Shown piece after piece: positions 17,276 through 26,039 of a DNA stretch of 64,000 bases; within the stretch, counting starts at the first letter, position 1, and each line of letters begins with the position of its first letter. This DNA is from Leptospira saintgironsiae (GTDB taxonomy: Bacteria; Spirochaetota; Leptospiria; Leptospirales; Leptospiraceae). Where the stretch lies: contig NZ_NPDR01000001.1 of the NCBI RefSeq assembly GCF_002811765.1, positions 372,001-436,000 of the forward strand. Direction: 5' to 3'. The position numbers were made by a program, and so were the translations under genes. The notes below the pieces were generated by a model. That model saw only the letters and a list, made by a program, of their open reading frames with translations. It was not told the DNA's origin and did no database searches.

Positions 17276-17980
17276 TTAAGCAGTTAAAAGAACTTCCATC
17301 AGAACATAAGTAACTAAAGCAAAGATCACTCCGCTTGTAATTACAGCTTTTACGGTTTTGATCGGTTTAACAGTAGGACCGTTTTGGTCTGCTGTTAAAG
17401 CATTCACTTCGAAAATCACGATCAAAAGTACGATAATTCCGAGGAAAACTCTCAACTTCTCTGGGCTATAGTTAATAGGAAGGTTACGAGCCGCTCCCAT
17501 CGCAAATAGCATTGGAATAGAGAAGAAAGTGTTAGTTCTAGAAGCCACGAAAGCGCGGTTTGCATTGGGAGCAGGATCCACAGTGGTCTCTCCTTTAGCT
17601 TTCGCTATCACAACTTTCTGATTCGGCCAGATAACGAACCAAACGTTCGCCCACATTACCGTTCCAAAAAGTGCACCTACTAGAATTACTACGACCCATT
17701 GGGAATTATGCGGAATGCCTTGCGCTCCGAGTGCGATAGCGATCATCGCAATACCGGACAAGAAGGTAAACATTGCGCCCCAACGGAACCACCATAATGC
17801 GCGTGGAACTAATTTCTGAGTTGCGTTCTTTTTTGTATCCGCATCGGTTTCGTTGAAGAAAGGACCTTGTACAAAGTTAAAGTAATACAACATTCCAATC
17901 CAGGTTACCCCAGCTAAAAAGTGAATGTACTTAACTAAGTAATAAAGCCCGTTCGTGGTGGTAAACAGGGTTAATTCCAT
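17276..17980 (-). CDS. Urate-oxidase-N-like (PuuD-type) integral membrane protein
   Basis: About 234 residues with roughly six hydrophobic segments: LYYLVKYIHFLAGVTWIGML, WGAMFTFLSGIAMIAIALGA, VVVILVGALFGTVMWANVW, a SIPMLFAMGA stretch, VFLGIIVLLIVIFEV and ITSGVIFALVTYVLMEV. The opening KYIHFLAGVTWIGMLYYFNF and ALWWFRWGAMFTFLSG resemble the membrane domain (Urate_ox_N) of PuuD. GGAGG seven bases upstream of the ATG at 17980 fixes the start; an upstream in-frame ATG at 17995 is not preferred. In PuuD a cytochrome c domain is fused at the C-terminus; here it is the next gene. Urate as substrate is not supported by any neighbouring purine gene. Confidence 0.72.
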   Translation of the reverse strand: MELTLFTTTNGLYYLVKYIHFLAGVTWIGMLYYFNFVQGPFFNETDADTKKNATQKLVPRALWWFRWGAMFTFLSGIAMIAIALGAQGIPHNSQWVVVILVGALFGTVMWANVWFVIWPNQKVVIAKAKGETTVDPAPNANRAFVASRTNTFFSIPMLFAMGAARNLPINYSPEKLRVFLGIIVLLIVIFEVNALTADQNGPTVKPIKTVKAVITSGVIFALVTYVLMEVLLTA

Positions 17981-18097
17981 GATTCCTCCGAACACAGTTC
18001 TAAAAATATTATTCGGTCGTTAACCGAATCCGATTAGGATTATTTGTGAAAGAGGTCCAGTCAAGCAGTTTTGGAAAGTTTCTAAATTGGTTTTACG

Positions 18098-18119
18098 AAC
18101 TTCAAGTTTACTTGAAGTT
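18098..18119. repeat. Inverted repeat after the lipoprotein gene
   Basis: AACTTCAAG and CTTGAAGTT form a perfect 9-bp stem with a TTTA loop, eight bases beyond the stop of the minus-strand lipoprotein gene. A T-run follows only on the plus side, so a terminator role for the minus gene is uncertain. Confidence 0.45.
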
Positions 18120-18126
18120 TTGAGGA

Positions 18127-19326
18127 TCATTTACCTCTTAAATCTAATACGATATTTTTTCCAAGCTCAGTAAAAAAAGAAGGCTCATCATCTTCGTCGC
18201 TCGATTTAAAAGGAAGAAAACGATCTCTGAAAATTTCAGACTGAGTAGTAAGAAGAACCTTAGTTTTGTTCCCGTTACGTTTGGTTTTATTTTCGAAACG
18301 TGTCCCGCCATTGCCGTCAGATCCTTCTACCAAAAGTTTAAAACTTCCTTCGGCATATTCATCCATATTCCCTGGAATGAAGAAATTCACTGCGCCGGGT
18401 GGGAAGATAGAAAGAAATCTACCTCCTATCGTAGTTTCAGGAATTTTACTATAGAATCCTGTGACAGTATCTGTGTTCCCAGAACGACTGAATTTAAGTG
18501 TATATCCTAAACCTCGAACATCTATCTTTAATCCGAAAACATTGATAAACATATAAGTTCTGAGATGTAAAACTTTGGGAGAAGCCCAGTAACCCTTAGG
18601 AGATTCAGGAATTCCTAATATAATTTTTTTCCCCTCATTATAAAATTCCCAACCCTTAGTAAAACCTCCAGGTTGGAATAATTGAAATCTAAAAGCAACC
18701 TGACCTAATCGTTTATTCCATTTTTTATACGCGATCGGGAATTCTTCCTTCATTCTTTCCGAAAGTGTATACATCAGAAAGAGTTCTCCATTCTCTTTTT
18801 TAATCTCACAATCAAATTGATGGCATAAGAATTTTTGAAGAGGAGAATGTTCTAAAACTACATTTGGTTCTGCCTTGCGAAGATATTGGATAGACTCTTC
18901 GATCAATGGAAAAATATCGAACACGCTTACTTCGGGGGAAATCATCTCTACTGATCGAGTGATCTTATAAGTCGGCTTTGTAAAAAATTCTGTAGGTTCT
19001 GTTTTTACAAAGATAGAATAAGGACTTTCCGGAAAAACAGAAAGGGGGGAATCTGATAATTCTTTTCTGAAACGGCCGCCACTCTCACTCAAGCGAAAGG
19101 AAAGCGCAAGATAACCATCCTTCTTGTAAAACTTATCTTCTGAATCTGCTTCTGGATTTCCGTACAAAATACCACGAACAGGATCGTCTTTGAATTCAGT
19201 TTGGATAAAGTCTTGGTATTTAAAATATCTTTCAAAGTAATCAGCGGCATTCGGATTCTTTTTTACACACCCAAAGAACAGAAGGGTAAGTAAAACTGGA
19301 AGAGAAGAATAGATCTTTTTATTCAT
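18127..19326 (-). CDS. Putative lipoprotein, unknown function
   Basis: 399 residues. Signal peptide with a lipobox (LLTLLFFGC, Cys at about residue 20). The mature protein is rich in beta-prone segments and aromatic residues and has two internal Cys in FLCHQFDC. No domain recognised. It starts one base after the thioredoxin-like gene stop, so they form a pair. Confidence 0.7.
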   Translation of the reverse strand: MNKKIYSSLPVLLTLLFFGCVKKNPNAADYFERYFKYQDFIQTEFKDDPVRGILYGNPEADSEDKFYKKDGYLALSFRLSESGGRFRKELSDSPLSVFPESPYSIFVKTEPTEFFTKPTYKITRSVEMISPEVSVFDIFPLIEESIQYLRKAEPNVVLEHSPLQKFLCHQFDCEIKKENGELFLMYTLSERMKEEFPIAYKKWNKRLGQVAFRFQLFQPGGFTKGWEFYNEGKKIILGIPESPKGYWASPKVLHLRTYMFINVFGLKIDVRGLGYTLKFSRSGNTDTVTGFYSKIPETTIGGRFLSIFPPGAVNFFIPGNMDEYAEGSFKLLVEGSDGNGGTRFENKTKRNGNKTKVLLTTQSEIFRDRFLPFKSSDEDDEPSFFTELGKNIVLDLRGK

Positions 19327-19327
19327 T

Positions 19328-19831
19328 TTATTTTCCGCTTCGAATCAGTTTATAAAGTTCTGAAACTTTTGCATCATCCACAGATTCGAAATATTCTTTG
19401 TGGATCAGCGCACCTTTCGGAGAATATACTCTTAATAAAGATTTTCCTTCGACCAAGCCGTTGGACAAGATCCCTTTCTTATCTAACAAAATACTTTCGT
19501 AATCTTTCTCCTTTTCCTGGAGAATATAATCAAAAACTTCAGAAGGAGCGTTTTTCAAATTCAAATAAGCGGAGAAGATAACACGATCCTCATCCTTCAA
19601 TAATGTCTGCATCTTCCAATAGATCTTACGTCCATGTTTTCTGCAAAGGACCACATCTTTAAAACCGCAACCGAGTAAGAAGTAAGTATTCCCTTTTGCA
19701 GTCACTGAATTAAAAACTTTTCCTTTTTGATCGGCCAATTTGAAATCCGGAAGTTTTTCCTTTTCATTAGCGTTCAATCCGAAAGCGGAGAAAAGTAAAA
19801 CTATAAAAGTGATCCCGATCTTATACTTCAT
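19328..19831 (-). CDS. Exported thioredoxin-fold-like protein without CxxC
   Basis: 167 residues. Signal peptide KIGITFIVLLFSAFGLNA. The order KLPDFKLADQKGKVFNSV, NTYFLLGCGF and a C-terminal LLRVYSPKGALIHKEYF resembles TlpA/AhpC-type domains, where ligand-binding PDF/L and a final beta-hairpin frame the active site. The redox CxxC is not present; a single Cys lies in LLGCGF and another in VVLCRKH. A redox function is therefore doubtful. Paired with the downstream lipoprotein gene. Confidence 0.55.
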   Translation of the reverse strand: MKYKIGITFIVLLFSAFGLNANEKEKLPDFKLADQKGKVFNSVTAKGNTYFLLGCGFKDVVLCRKHGRKIYWKMQTLLKDEDRVIFSAYLNLKNAPSEVFDYILQEKEKDYESILLDKKGILSNGLVEGKSLLRVYSPKGALIHKEYFESVDDAKVSELYKLIRSGK

Positions 19832-19949
19832 GCTTTAGAATTTCCTATTTGAATGAGGTTAAATTCGGATTACAAAACCGAGCAAACATCAGACAGGAGA
19901 AGGTTCTGCACGTTCCCCAAATTTTATAAGAATGGATTGAAATTGGAAA

Positions 19950-22142
19950 TTATTTTCTGTGAAGCCTGAAAATCCCATCCCAATCTCCTGGAGGAGCTTG
20001 GCCAAGGATCATTTTGGTTCTTTTAGCATACAGTTTTACGATATTGTCTGTAGGCTTTTCTTTGTATAATTCCTTAAAGATAGAGAAAGCATTCTTGAAT
20101 TGACCAGCTTTATAGAGGGCAATCCCTTCATTCAGTTTCATTTTGGAGCCTTCTTTCCAATCCACTGATTCAGGTTCATCTGCTTGAAAGACTTCATATA
20201 AGATAACCGGTTGGGTCTTACCTTTTACAATAACTGTGTCTATCTCTCTTGCCATCACATCTGATAACAAATTCAAACGTAAAAAAGTATGATGAGTTAC
20301 TAAAATTTTACTTTTATAAAAACCTGAAAGACTTTGAACCCTAGAAGATAAATTTACAGTATCACCTACAACTGTAGTATCAATTCTTCTCTCGCTACCA
20401 ACTGTTCCTAAAATCAAAGGGCCAGTATTGACTCCGATTCCCAGATCAGCACCGACACCAATTCCATCATTCAGAGATTCTACATAACGAACCATATCTA
20501 TCGCAGATTGAAGAGCGTTATCTGCAGAATTAAAATTCTCCTTCTCCGCTCTATCACTATGATCGGAGAATAATGCCATGATCGCATCGCCGATGTACTT
20601 ATCTACGAAACCCGCGTTCTTAAATATGATATCTTCAAATGCGGAGAAGTATCTATTCAGGTATTTTATATTCTCATCAGGACTCAACTTCTCGGAAACA
20701 GAAGTATAACCTCTTAAGTCTGCAAAGAATACAGACATTGTCTTTTCTTTAGAATCACCTATCTTGATCTCAACAGGACTTTCTCTATCTAAAATAGAAA
20801 TAAATTCAGAAGGAACGAATCTGTAAAATGCATCTCTCTGTTTTGAGATCTCCAGGTTGAGGGCCTGAGATTGTTTATACAAACTCACGTATCTGGAAAC
20901 CAAAAGACTGATGATCACAAGAATGAAAACGGAGAAGGAGATCTTAAAAAAAGGATAGTGAAATCCTGCAATCTTAGTCATCGCATCGATTGTATCCCAA
21001 AGTCCGAAAAGGCCACAAACCCCAATGCCAACTGCGAGTTTAATAGAGTCAGGTTTTTTCAGACGGATCGCATTTGCAGAGAAGAAGATCACATACAAGA
21101 GCATCAAAAAAAGGAGAATTTGGAAAGCTGTCAGATTCGGAAGAACGTATTTATAAGGAAGAACCCAATTTGTTAAAAACAAAATTCCACTTAAAGCGCA
21201 GAATGTATGAATAATCCAAAACTTTCCTTCTTTTTGGTAAAAGAAATCTTTAGCAAAAAGCATAAAGATAGGAACCATTGGAATGAGAGCCGAAATTTCC
21301 CCTCTAAAGAAAAATTCAGTATCAGGGCCACCAGGAAAATTTATAAATTTATTATATATATGGAAGGTTGTAAAATAGAAATATACAGAAGAGAATAGAG
21401 AGAAAAGACCAAAATACAGATAGTAAATATCCTGCTTTCTGGTTACGAAGAACAGAACATGATAAAACCCGAATATAAAATAGATCCCGAAAAGGAATAT
21501 ATCAAAGTATTCTGAGCTAGAGTTATAAATTTCTTCGAGAGAAGAGATCCTGAAATTTTTTGGATGATAAAATCCAAAATGATCATTTGCTTTTATAGGA
21601 TTACTATCCGCCATTCCCATAAAGCGTATTTTCAGATCATTCTTGCCTGCCTTTAGGATCCCATGATGAAGCGGAATGATTAGACCTTTTACGGAACGGT
21701 TTTTAGTAAGTTGTCTTTCTGTAGGTTCGTACCATTCTTCTCTTACAATAATTCCATTCAGAAAGATTTTCCAGTTCTCACCTATATCTGAAATATATAG
21801 TCCTGCCGGGATCTTCAGTAAATCGTCTGCTTTATCTAAATTGAATTCAGTTTTGATCTCAACTTGGTGGAGACCTGAATCCATTGGAATTTGAAAAAGA
21901 CTATTGAATGTCCAAGGTAAATTCGGAAGGGGAGTCCAATCTTCGGAAGCGGGTTCTTGTTTTTTATTTTTCGGTTCTGCTTTCTTTTCGTTTGGAGTTT
22001 CGGTTATAAGTCTTCCGACCCATTCCAATTCCGAAAAATCTATTTTTCTAACAGGCTTAGTATCAGAAATACAACCGAACTGAGAAACCAGTAAGGTTAA
22101 ACAGATCCAGAATACAAATCGTTTGTGAGATATATGGCCCAG
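19950..22142 (-). CDS. Class III adenylate/guanylate cyclase with 7TM sensor domain
   Basis: 730 residues if started at the CTG at 22140-22142. That start gives a lipoprotein-type signal sequence (HKRFVFWICLTLLVSQFGC), then a beta-rich extracytoplasmic domain (WKIFLNGIIVREEW), seven hydrophobic helices of the 7TMR-DISM kind and a C-terminal cyclase domain. Catalytic features: FFADLRGYTSVSEKL and DKYIGDAIMALF supply the metal-binding Asp residues, and VVGDTVNLSSRVQ is the transition-state region; the Lys before YIGDA suggests ATP. The first usual start codon in frame is a TTG at 22028, which would delete the signal and is poorly placed. GAGGT six bases before the CTG supports the longer form. 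It lies immediately after fliG. Confidence 0.8.
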   Translation of the reverse strand: MGHISHKRFVFWICLTLLVSQFGCISDTKPVRKIDFSELEWVGRLITETPNEKKAEPKNKKQEPASEDWTPLPNLPWTFNSLFQIPMDSGLHQVEIKTEFNLDKADDLLKIPAGLYISDIGENWKIFLNGIIVREEWYEPTERQLTKNRSVKGLIIPLHHGILKAGKNDLKIRFMGMADSNPIKANDHFGFYHPKNFRISSLEEIYNSSSEYFDIFLFGIYFIFGFYHVLFFVTRKQDIYYLYFGLFSLFSSVYFYFTTFHIYNKFINFPGGPDTEFFFRGEISALIPMVPIFMLFAKDFFYQKEGKFWIIHTFCALSGILFLTNWVLPYKYVLPNLTAFQILLFLMLLYVIFFSANAIRLKKPDSIKLAVGIGVCGLFGLWDTIDAMTKIAGFHYPFFKISFSVFILVIISLLVSRYVSLYKQSQALNLEISKQRDAFYRFVPSEFISILDRESPVEIKIGDSKEKTMSVFFADLRGYTSVSEKLSPDENIKYLNRYFSAFEDIIFKNAGFVDKYIGDAIMALFSDHSDRAEKENFNSADNALQSAIDMVRYVESLNDGIGVGADLGIGVNTGPLILGTVGSERRIDTTVVGDTVNLSSRVQSLSGFYKSKILVTHHTFLRLNLLSDVMAREIDTVIVKGKTQPVILYEVFQADEPESVDWKEGSKMKLNEGIALYKAGQFKNAFSIFKELYKEKPTDNIVKLYAKRTKMILGQAPPGDWDGIFRLHRK

Positions 22143-22148
22143 GTTCGG

Positions 22149-22153
22149 ACCTC
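22149..22153 (-). promoter_or_regulatory. Ribosome binding site that decides a CTG start for the cyclase
   Basis: GAGGT on the minus strand overlaps the fliG TGA stop and is six bases upstream of the in-frame CTG at 22140-22142. No ATG, GTG or TTG occurs between the fliG stop and the signal-peptide-coding region. Confidence 0.55.
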
Positions 22154-23165
22154 ACATAACGAGTTCGTCTTCGCCAGCACGTGCGACAACGATGTCTCCG
22201 GATTCTTCCAGCTTACGTATAATATTAACGATTTTTTGCTGAGCGTCTTCCACGTCTTTAATACGAATAGGTCCCATGAAGTCCATATCCTCTCGGAGTA
22301 GGTTCGCGGCACGTTTGGACATGTTCTTGAAGATCTTTTCCTGAACTTCCGTATCTACTGACTTGAGAGCTTTTGCAAGATCGGAGTTATCTACTTCTCT
22401 CAATACTTTTTGGATAGCACGGTCATCGAGTAATACGATATCCTCGAATACGAACATTCTCTTTTTGATCTCTTCCGCGAGTTCTGGATCTTCTTCTTCC
22501 AGAGCTTCGATGATTGTTTTCTCAGTTCCCCTGTCCACAAGGTTCAAAATTTCAACCACTGAATCGATACCACCGGCAGAGGTATAATCCTCACTCGCCA
22601 ATGTAGAAAGTTTTCTTTCTAATACCCTCTCCACTTCTCGGAGAACGTCAGGAGAAACCCGGTCCATAGTCGCGATCCTTTTTGCAACTTCTGCCTGGAT
22701 GGTATGAGGCAAACCAGATAGAATGCTAGATGCTTTCTGAGGATCTAAATAAGATAAAATTAATGCGATTGTTTGCGGGTGCTCATTCTGGATGAAGTTT
22801 AATAAGTGCTGAGGGTCAGTTCTACGAATAAAGTCGAAAGGACGAACTTGTAAACTCGAAGTAAGTCGATTGATGATATCGATCGCTTTCTGGTTACCTA
22901 GAGCTTTCTCTAATAATCCCCTTGCGAAATCGATACCTCCGTTCGAGATGAATTCCTGAGCCATCATAAGCTCGTTGAATTCTACCAGAACCTTTTCCTT
23001 ATCCTCCGGAGTGATCTTATCTAAACGTGCGATTTCGAACGTGATCTGTTCGATCTCGTCTTCACGTAAATGTTTGAAAATTTCAGAAGATACGTCGGAC
23101 CCTACGGCGATTAGAAAAATGGCCGCTTTTTGTCTTCCGGTTAGAGAGGTCTTTTTATTCAGCAC
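22152..23165 (-). CDS. fliG: Flagellar motor switch protein FliG
   Basis: 337 residues, the usual size. Rotor component that contacts the stator. The N-terminal domain opens TGRQKAAIFLIAVGSDVSSEIFKHL; the middle domain has the EHPQTIALILSYLDPQKAS motif and a PHTIQAEVAKRIATMDRVSPDVLREVE run; the C-terminal domain carries the charged torque helix (DDRAIQKVLREVDNSDLAKAL). The start codon is GTG. The stop is immediately followed, in the same frame, by the cyclase gene. Confidence 0.95.
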   Translation of the reverse strand: MLNKKTSLTGRQKAAIFLIAVGSDVSSEIFKHLREDEIEQITFEIARLDKITPEDKEKVLVEFNELMMAQEFISNGGIDFARGLLEKALGNQKAIDIINRLTSSLQVRPFDFIRRTDPQHLLNFIQNEHPQTIALILSYLDPQKASSILSGLPHTIQAEVAKRIATMDRVSPDVLREVERVLERKLSTLASEDYTSAGGIDSVVEILNLVDRGTEKTIIEALEEEDPELAEEIKKRMFVFEDIVLLDDRAIQKVLREVDNSDLAKALKSVDTEVQEKIFKNMSKRAANLLREDMDFMGPIRIKDVEDAQQKIVNIIRKLEESGDIVVARAGEDELVM

Positions 23166-23298
23166 TTCGAGCGCGTCCTAAGGAATACTATCGGCAAAAC
23201 TTTCCATTTTCAAGGTAAAGTTTTTTTGTTGGTTCCTACTTGCAAAGACGACATAAATTCCCAATTTGGGAAGGGAGAGCTTTGTAGGAGATCCAACC

Positions 23299-23661
23299 GT
23301 GAAGTTAAAAGTTTATGAATACAAAAACTGCAGCACATGTAGAAACGCCCTAAAATTCCTGGAAGGCAAAAAAGTCGACTTCGACAAGAAGGCAATCCGA
23401 GAAACCCCGCCAACCAAGGCAGAACTCAAAAAAATGCTGGGATATGTAGGCGGAGACTCCAAGAAATTATTCAATACGTCCGGTGGAGATTATAAGGAAC
23501 TAGGCCTTAAAGACAAACTTTCCAAAATGAGCCTAGACGAGCAGTTCGAACTACTTTCCGGGAACGGAAACCTGGTCAAAAGACCTTTTGTATTAGGAGA
23601 AAACTTCGGACTAGTAGGTTTTAAAGAAGAAGAGTGGAAGGCCGCTTTAAAAACTAAATAG
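23299..23661 (+). CDS. ArsC/Spx-family protein
   Basis: About 120 residues from a GTG at 23299, supported by TAGGAG nine bases upstream. Thioredoxin-like fold with VYEYKNCSTCRNALKFLEG: the CxxC sits where Spx/ArsC proteins have their redox Cys, followed by the KKMLGYVGGDSKKLFNTSG and LVKRPFVLG elements (Arg of the family active site). It could be an arsenate reductase or a Spx/MgsR-like regulator; many such proteins in non-Firmicutes have an unknown role. It stands alone between fliG and the aldo/keto reductase. Confidence 0.78.
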   Translation: MKLKVYEYKNCSTCRNALKFLEGKKVDFDKKAIRETPPTKAELKKMLGYVGGDSKKLFNTSGGDYKELGLKDKLSKMSLDEQFELLSGNGNLVKRPFVLGENFGLVGFKEEEWKAALKTK

Positions 23662-23676
23662 ACCTTCCTAAATTAA

Positions 23677-24666
23677 TTATCTTCCTACAGAACCCATGCT
23701 AGTAGCCGGATAACGTAGTCCGGCCGCAGCATCTTTAGGAGCGACTGAATTAATCCTATCTAGATCTTCTTTGGATAATTTGACAGAACTTCCGCCAATA
23801 TTCTCTTCCAGATATTTACGTCTTTTGGTCCCAGCTATCGGAACTATATCTTGTCCCTGAGCAAGAACCCAAGCCAAAGCAAGCTGACCTGCAGTCACAG
23901 ATTTTTCGTTAGCGATCTCTTTGATCTTAGCTACTAGTTCTAAATTCTTTTGGAAATTCTCACCTTGGAAACGAGGTGAGTTCCTTCTAAAATCGTTTGG
24001 ATCCAGATCTTCAAATTTTTGGATCTGCCCAGTTAAGAATCCACGCCCAAGTGGACTGTAAGCTACGAATCCAATTCCAAGATCTCTACAAGTTTGTAAG
24101 ATACCATCTTCAGGATCTCTGGTCCAAAGAGAATATTCAGTTTGTAAAGCTGAGATAGGATGAACTTTAGCAGCTCTTTTAATTGTATCAATTCCTGCTT
24201 CGGAAAGTCCTATGTATTTTACTTTTCCCTGTTTTACTAAATCCGCCATAGCTCCTACTGTTTCTTCGATAGGAGTATCCGGATCTACTCTATGTTGGTA
24301 ATACAAATCGATCGTATCTACACCTAAACGTTTCAAACTTCCTTCACAGGCTTGTTTCACATATTCAGGTTTGCCATTGTATCCTCTTTTATAAGGATCG
24401 TTTGGGTCTCTCATGATACCAAACTTAGTTGCGATCACAACTTGATCTCTTTTACCTTTGATCGCTTTTCCTAATAGTTCTTCATTTATATGAGGACCGT
24501 ACATATCTGCTGTGTCGAATAATGTAACTCCCAGCTCTATCGCACGATGTATAGTTGCAATGGATTCAATATCGTCTGTTTTTCCGTAAAAATCCGACAT
24601 TCCCATACAACCTAATCCTTGTTCGGATACGAGTGGACCTATCTTTCCCAATTGTCTTTTCTGCAT
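23677..24666 (-). CDS. Aldo/keto reductase
   Basis: About 329 residues from the ATG at 24666; GGAGGC four bases upstream of it sets the start. NADPH-dependent (beta/alpha)8 barrel. The catalytic tetrad is visible: Asp in [11 protein letters not shown], Tyr in the same motif, Lys in VVIATKFG and His in LYYQHRVD. The cofactor-binding C-terminus has [17 protein letters not shown]. It resembles the AKR13/YakC type. Substrate unknown. It follows the YciO-like gene by about 15 bases. Confidence 0.88.
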   Translation of the reverse strand: MQKRQLGKIGPLVSEQGLGCMGMSDFYGKTDDIESIATIHRAIELGVTLFDTADMYGPHINEELLGKAIKGKRDQVVIATKFGIMRDPNDPYKRGYNGKPEYVKQACEGSLKRLGVDTIDLYYQHRVDPDTPIEETVGAMADLVKQGKVKYIGLSEAGIDTIKRAAKVHPISALQTEYSLWTRDPEDGILQTCRDLGIGFVAYSPLGRGFLTGQIQKFEDLDPNDFRRNSPRFQGENFQKNLELVAKIKEIANEKSVTAGQLALAWVLAQGQDIVPIAGTKRRKYLEENIGGSSVKLSKEDLDRINSVAPKDAAAGLRYPATSMGSVGR

Positions 24667-24681
24667 GATTGCCTCCAAATA

Positions 24682-25299
24682 TTATAATGAATTGATTTTC
24701 TCCATTCCTTTGCCTTCTCTTAAGATGGAAATTCCATCTCCTGTGCAATCAAGAATGGTAGACAATTCTAGTTCCAAGATCCCTCCATCTAAGATCCCAT
24801 CCACTTTGTTACCGTATTCTTTTTCGATCATGTCCACATCGGTCACGAACTCATCTTTGAAAAATACAGAAGTAGAAGTAAGGGGATTTGGATGAAGTTC
24901 CATCAAAGCCTGTAGATATTTTGAATCGGGAATTCTTATCCCGATATTTTTATCTTTTTGATTCGAGAAAGAAACTCTAGGAAGATGTTTATTCGCTTTC
25001 ACTACAAACGTATAAGGTCCAGGAGTAATTCTTTTCATCAAACGGAACGCTTCGTTAGAAAGTTGTTCCATATAGTTAGATGCGGTCGAAATATCCGCGC
25101 AAAGAAGAGACAGAGGTTGGTTCTTAGAAATGTTTTTCAGTTTATATAATTTTTCGACTCCAGCATGAGATTGGGAGTCTGCTATCAAACCGTAAACCGT
25201 ATCAGTAGGAAATACATACACCCCTCCCTCGGATAATCTTTTGGAAATTTGTCCGAGGATCCTTTTTTCAGGATTCTGGGGATGTAATTCTAATATCAT
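24682..25299 (-). CDS. YciO-type Sua5/YrdC family protein
   Basis: 205 residues. The YrdC fold is clear (GGVYVFPTDTVYGLIAD, RITPGPYTFVVKA, IGIRIPDSKYLQALM, NPLTSTSVF). The KxR...S/T...N set typical of the t6A enzyme TsaC is altered (LKNISKNQPLSLLCAD), and the overall match is to YciO, a TsaC paralogue whose physiological role is unclear. It therefore should not be assumed to make threonylcarbamoyl-AMP. Its first codon overlaps the SDR gene stop by four bases. Confidence 0.82.
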   Translation of the reverse strand: MILELHPQNPEKRILGQISKRLSEGGVYVFPTDTVYGLIADSQSHAGVEKLYKLKNISKNQPLSLLCADISTASNYMEQLSNEAFRLMKRITPGPYTFVVKANKHLPRVSFSNQKDKNIGIRIPDSKYLQALMELHPNPLTSTSVFFKDEFVTDVDMIEKEYGNKVDGILDGGILELELSTILDCTGDGISILREGKGMEKINSL

Positions 25300-26039
25300 A
25301 TACCGGAAGTAACACCTCCGTCCACAACGATGGTCTGACCAGTAACGTAAGCCGCTGCATCGGAAGCTAAGAAAACTGCTGCGCCTGCAAGATCTTCCGG
25401 TCTGCCTAATCTAGACATTGGGATCCTTGCTTTCATTTGCTCCAATACTTCGGGTCTTTCCTTGATCATCTCCGTCATGTCCGTATCTATAAATCCCGGA
25501 CAGATCGCGTTTACTCTGTATCCGGAACCTGCCCATTCTACCGCGAGGGCCTTGGTCATATTAATTACCGCACCTTTTGTTCCACAATACACGGACGCAA
25601 ATTTAGTGCCGACCATACCTAGGACTGAGGCGATATTGATAATGTTCCCGCCTTTTTTCTTATGTATTTTATAGTATGCCTGACTCGCACGAAACACTCC
25701 CACAAAATTGGTTTGTGTCACATTCTGGATGTCTTCTTCTTTAAAAAAGCCTGCAGGTAGATTGGTTGCTACTCCTGCGTTATTTACAAGAACGTCTAGC
25801 TTCCCGTGTTTTTTACTCAATGTTTCAATAATAGAATCCATTGCTCCAGGTTGGCGAATGTCCGCTGCAAATGCTTCGATGCCAGATCCTTCTAAACGTT
25901 TAATAGACTCCGCAGAAGATCCAGTTCCATAAACTGTTGCACCTGCGTTCAAAAATCCCTGAGCGATCTGTCTTCCGATCCCCCTGGTTGCTCCTGTTAC
26001 TAATACTGATTTACCTGTTAAATCGAATACGTTTTTCAA
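25296..26039 (-). CDS. Short-chain dehydrogenase/reductase (FabG-like)
   Basis: 247 residues. Classical SDR: NAD(P)-binding TGATRGIGRQIAQGF, NNAGVAT, the catalytic Ser in NIASVLG, and YCGTK with catalytic Tyr and Lys; C-terminal FLASDAAAYVTGQTIVVDGG is typical of 3-oxoacyl-ACP reductase-like proteins. Whether it acts in fatty-acid synthesis is not certain, because many SDRs share this end. It overlaps its neighbours on both sides by four bases. Confidence 0.87.
   Translation of the reverse strand: MKNVFDLTGKSVLVTGATRGIGRQIAQGFLNAGATVYGTGSSAESIKRLEGSGIEAFAADIRQPGAMDSIIETLSKKHGKLDVLVNNAGVATNLPAGFFKEEDIQNVTQTNFVGVFRASQAYYKIHKKKGGNIINIASVLGMVGTKFASVYCGTKGAVINMTKALAVEWAGSGYRVNAICPGFIDTDMTEMIKERPEVLEQMKARIPMSRLGRPEDLAGAAVFLASDAAAYVTGQTIVVDGGVTSGI

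Noticed and set aside
19328..19831. Thioredoxin-type redox enzyme
   Set aside because: The fold pattern is suggestive but the CxxC is absent, so no redox function is claimed.
22097..22312. Minus-strand open frame spanning the fliG-cyclase junction in another frame
   Set aside because: It overlaps the conserved fliG C-terminus and has no similarity; the cyclase signal peptide is in the fliG frame, so this is not a missing N-terminus.
22152..23165. fliG and the cyclase as one fused gene
   Set aside because: A TGA separates them and FliG has its normal length and end; readthrough is kept only as an alternative in the findings.
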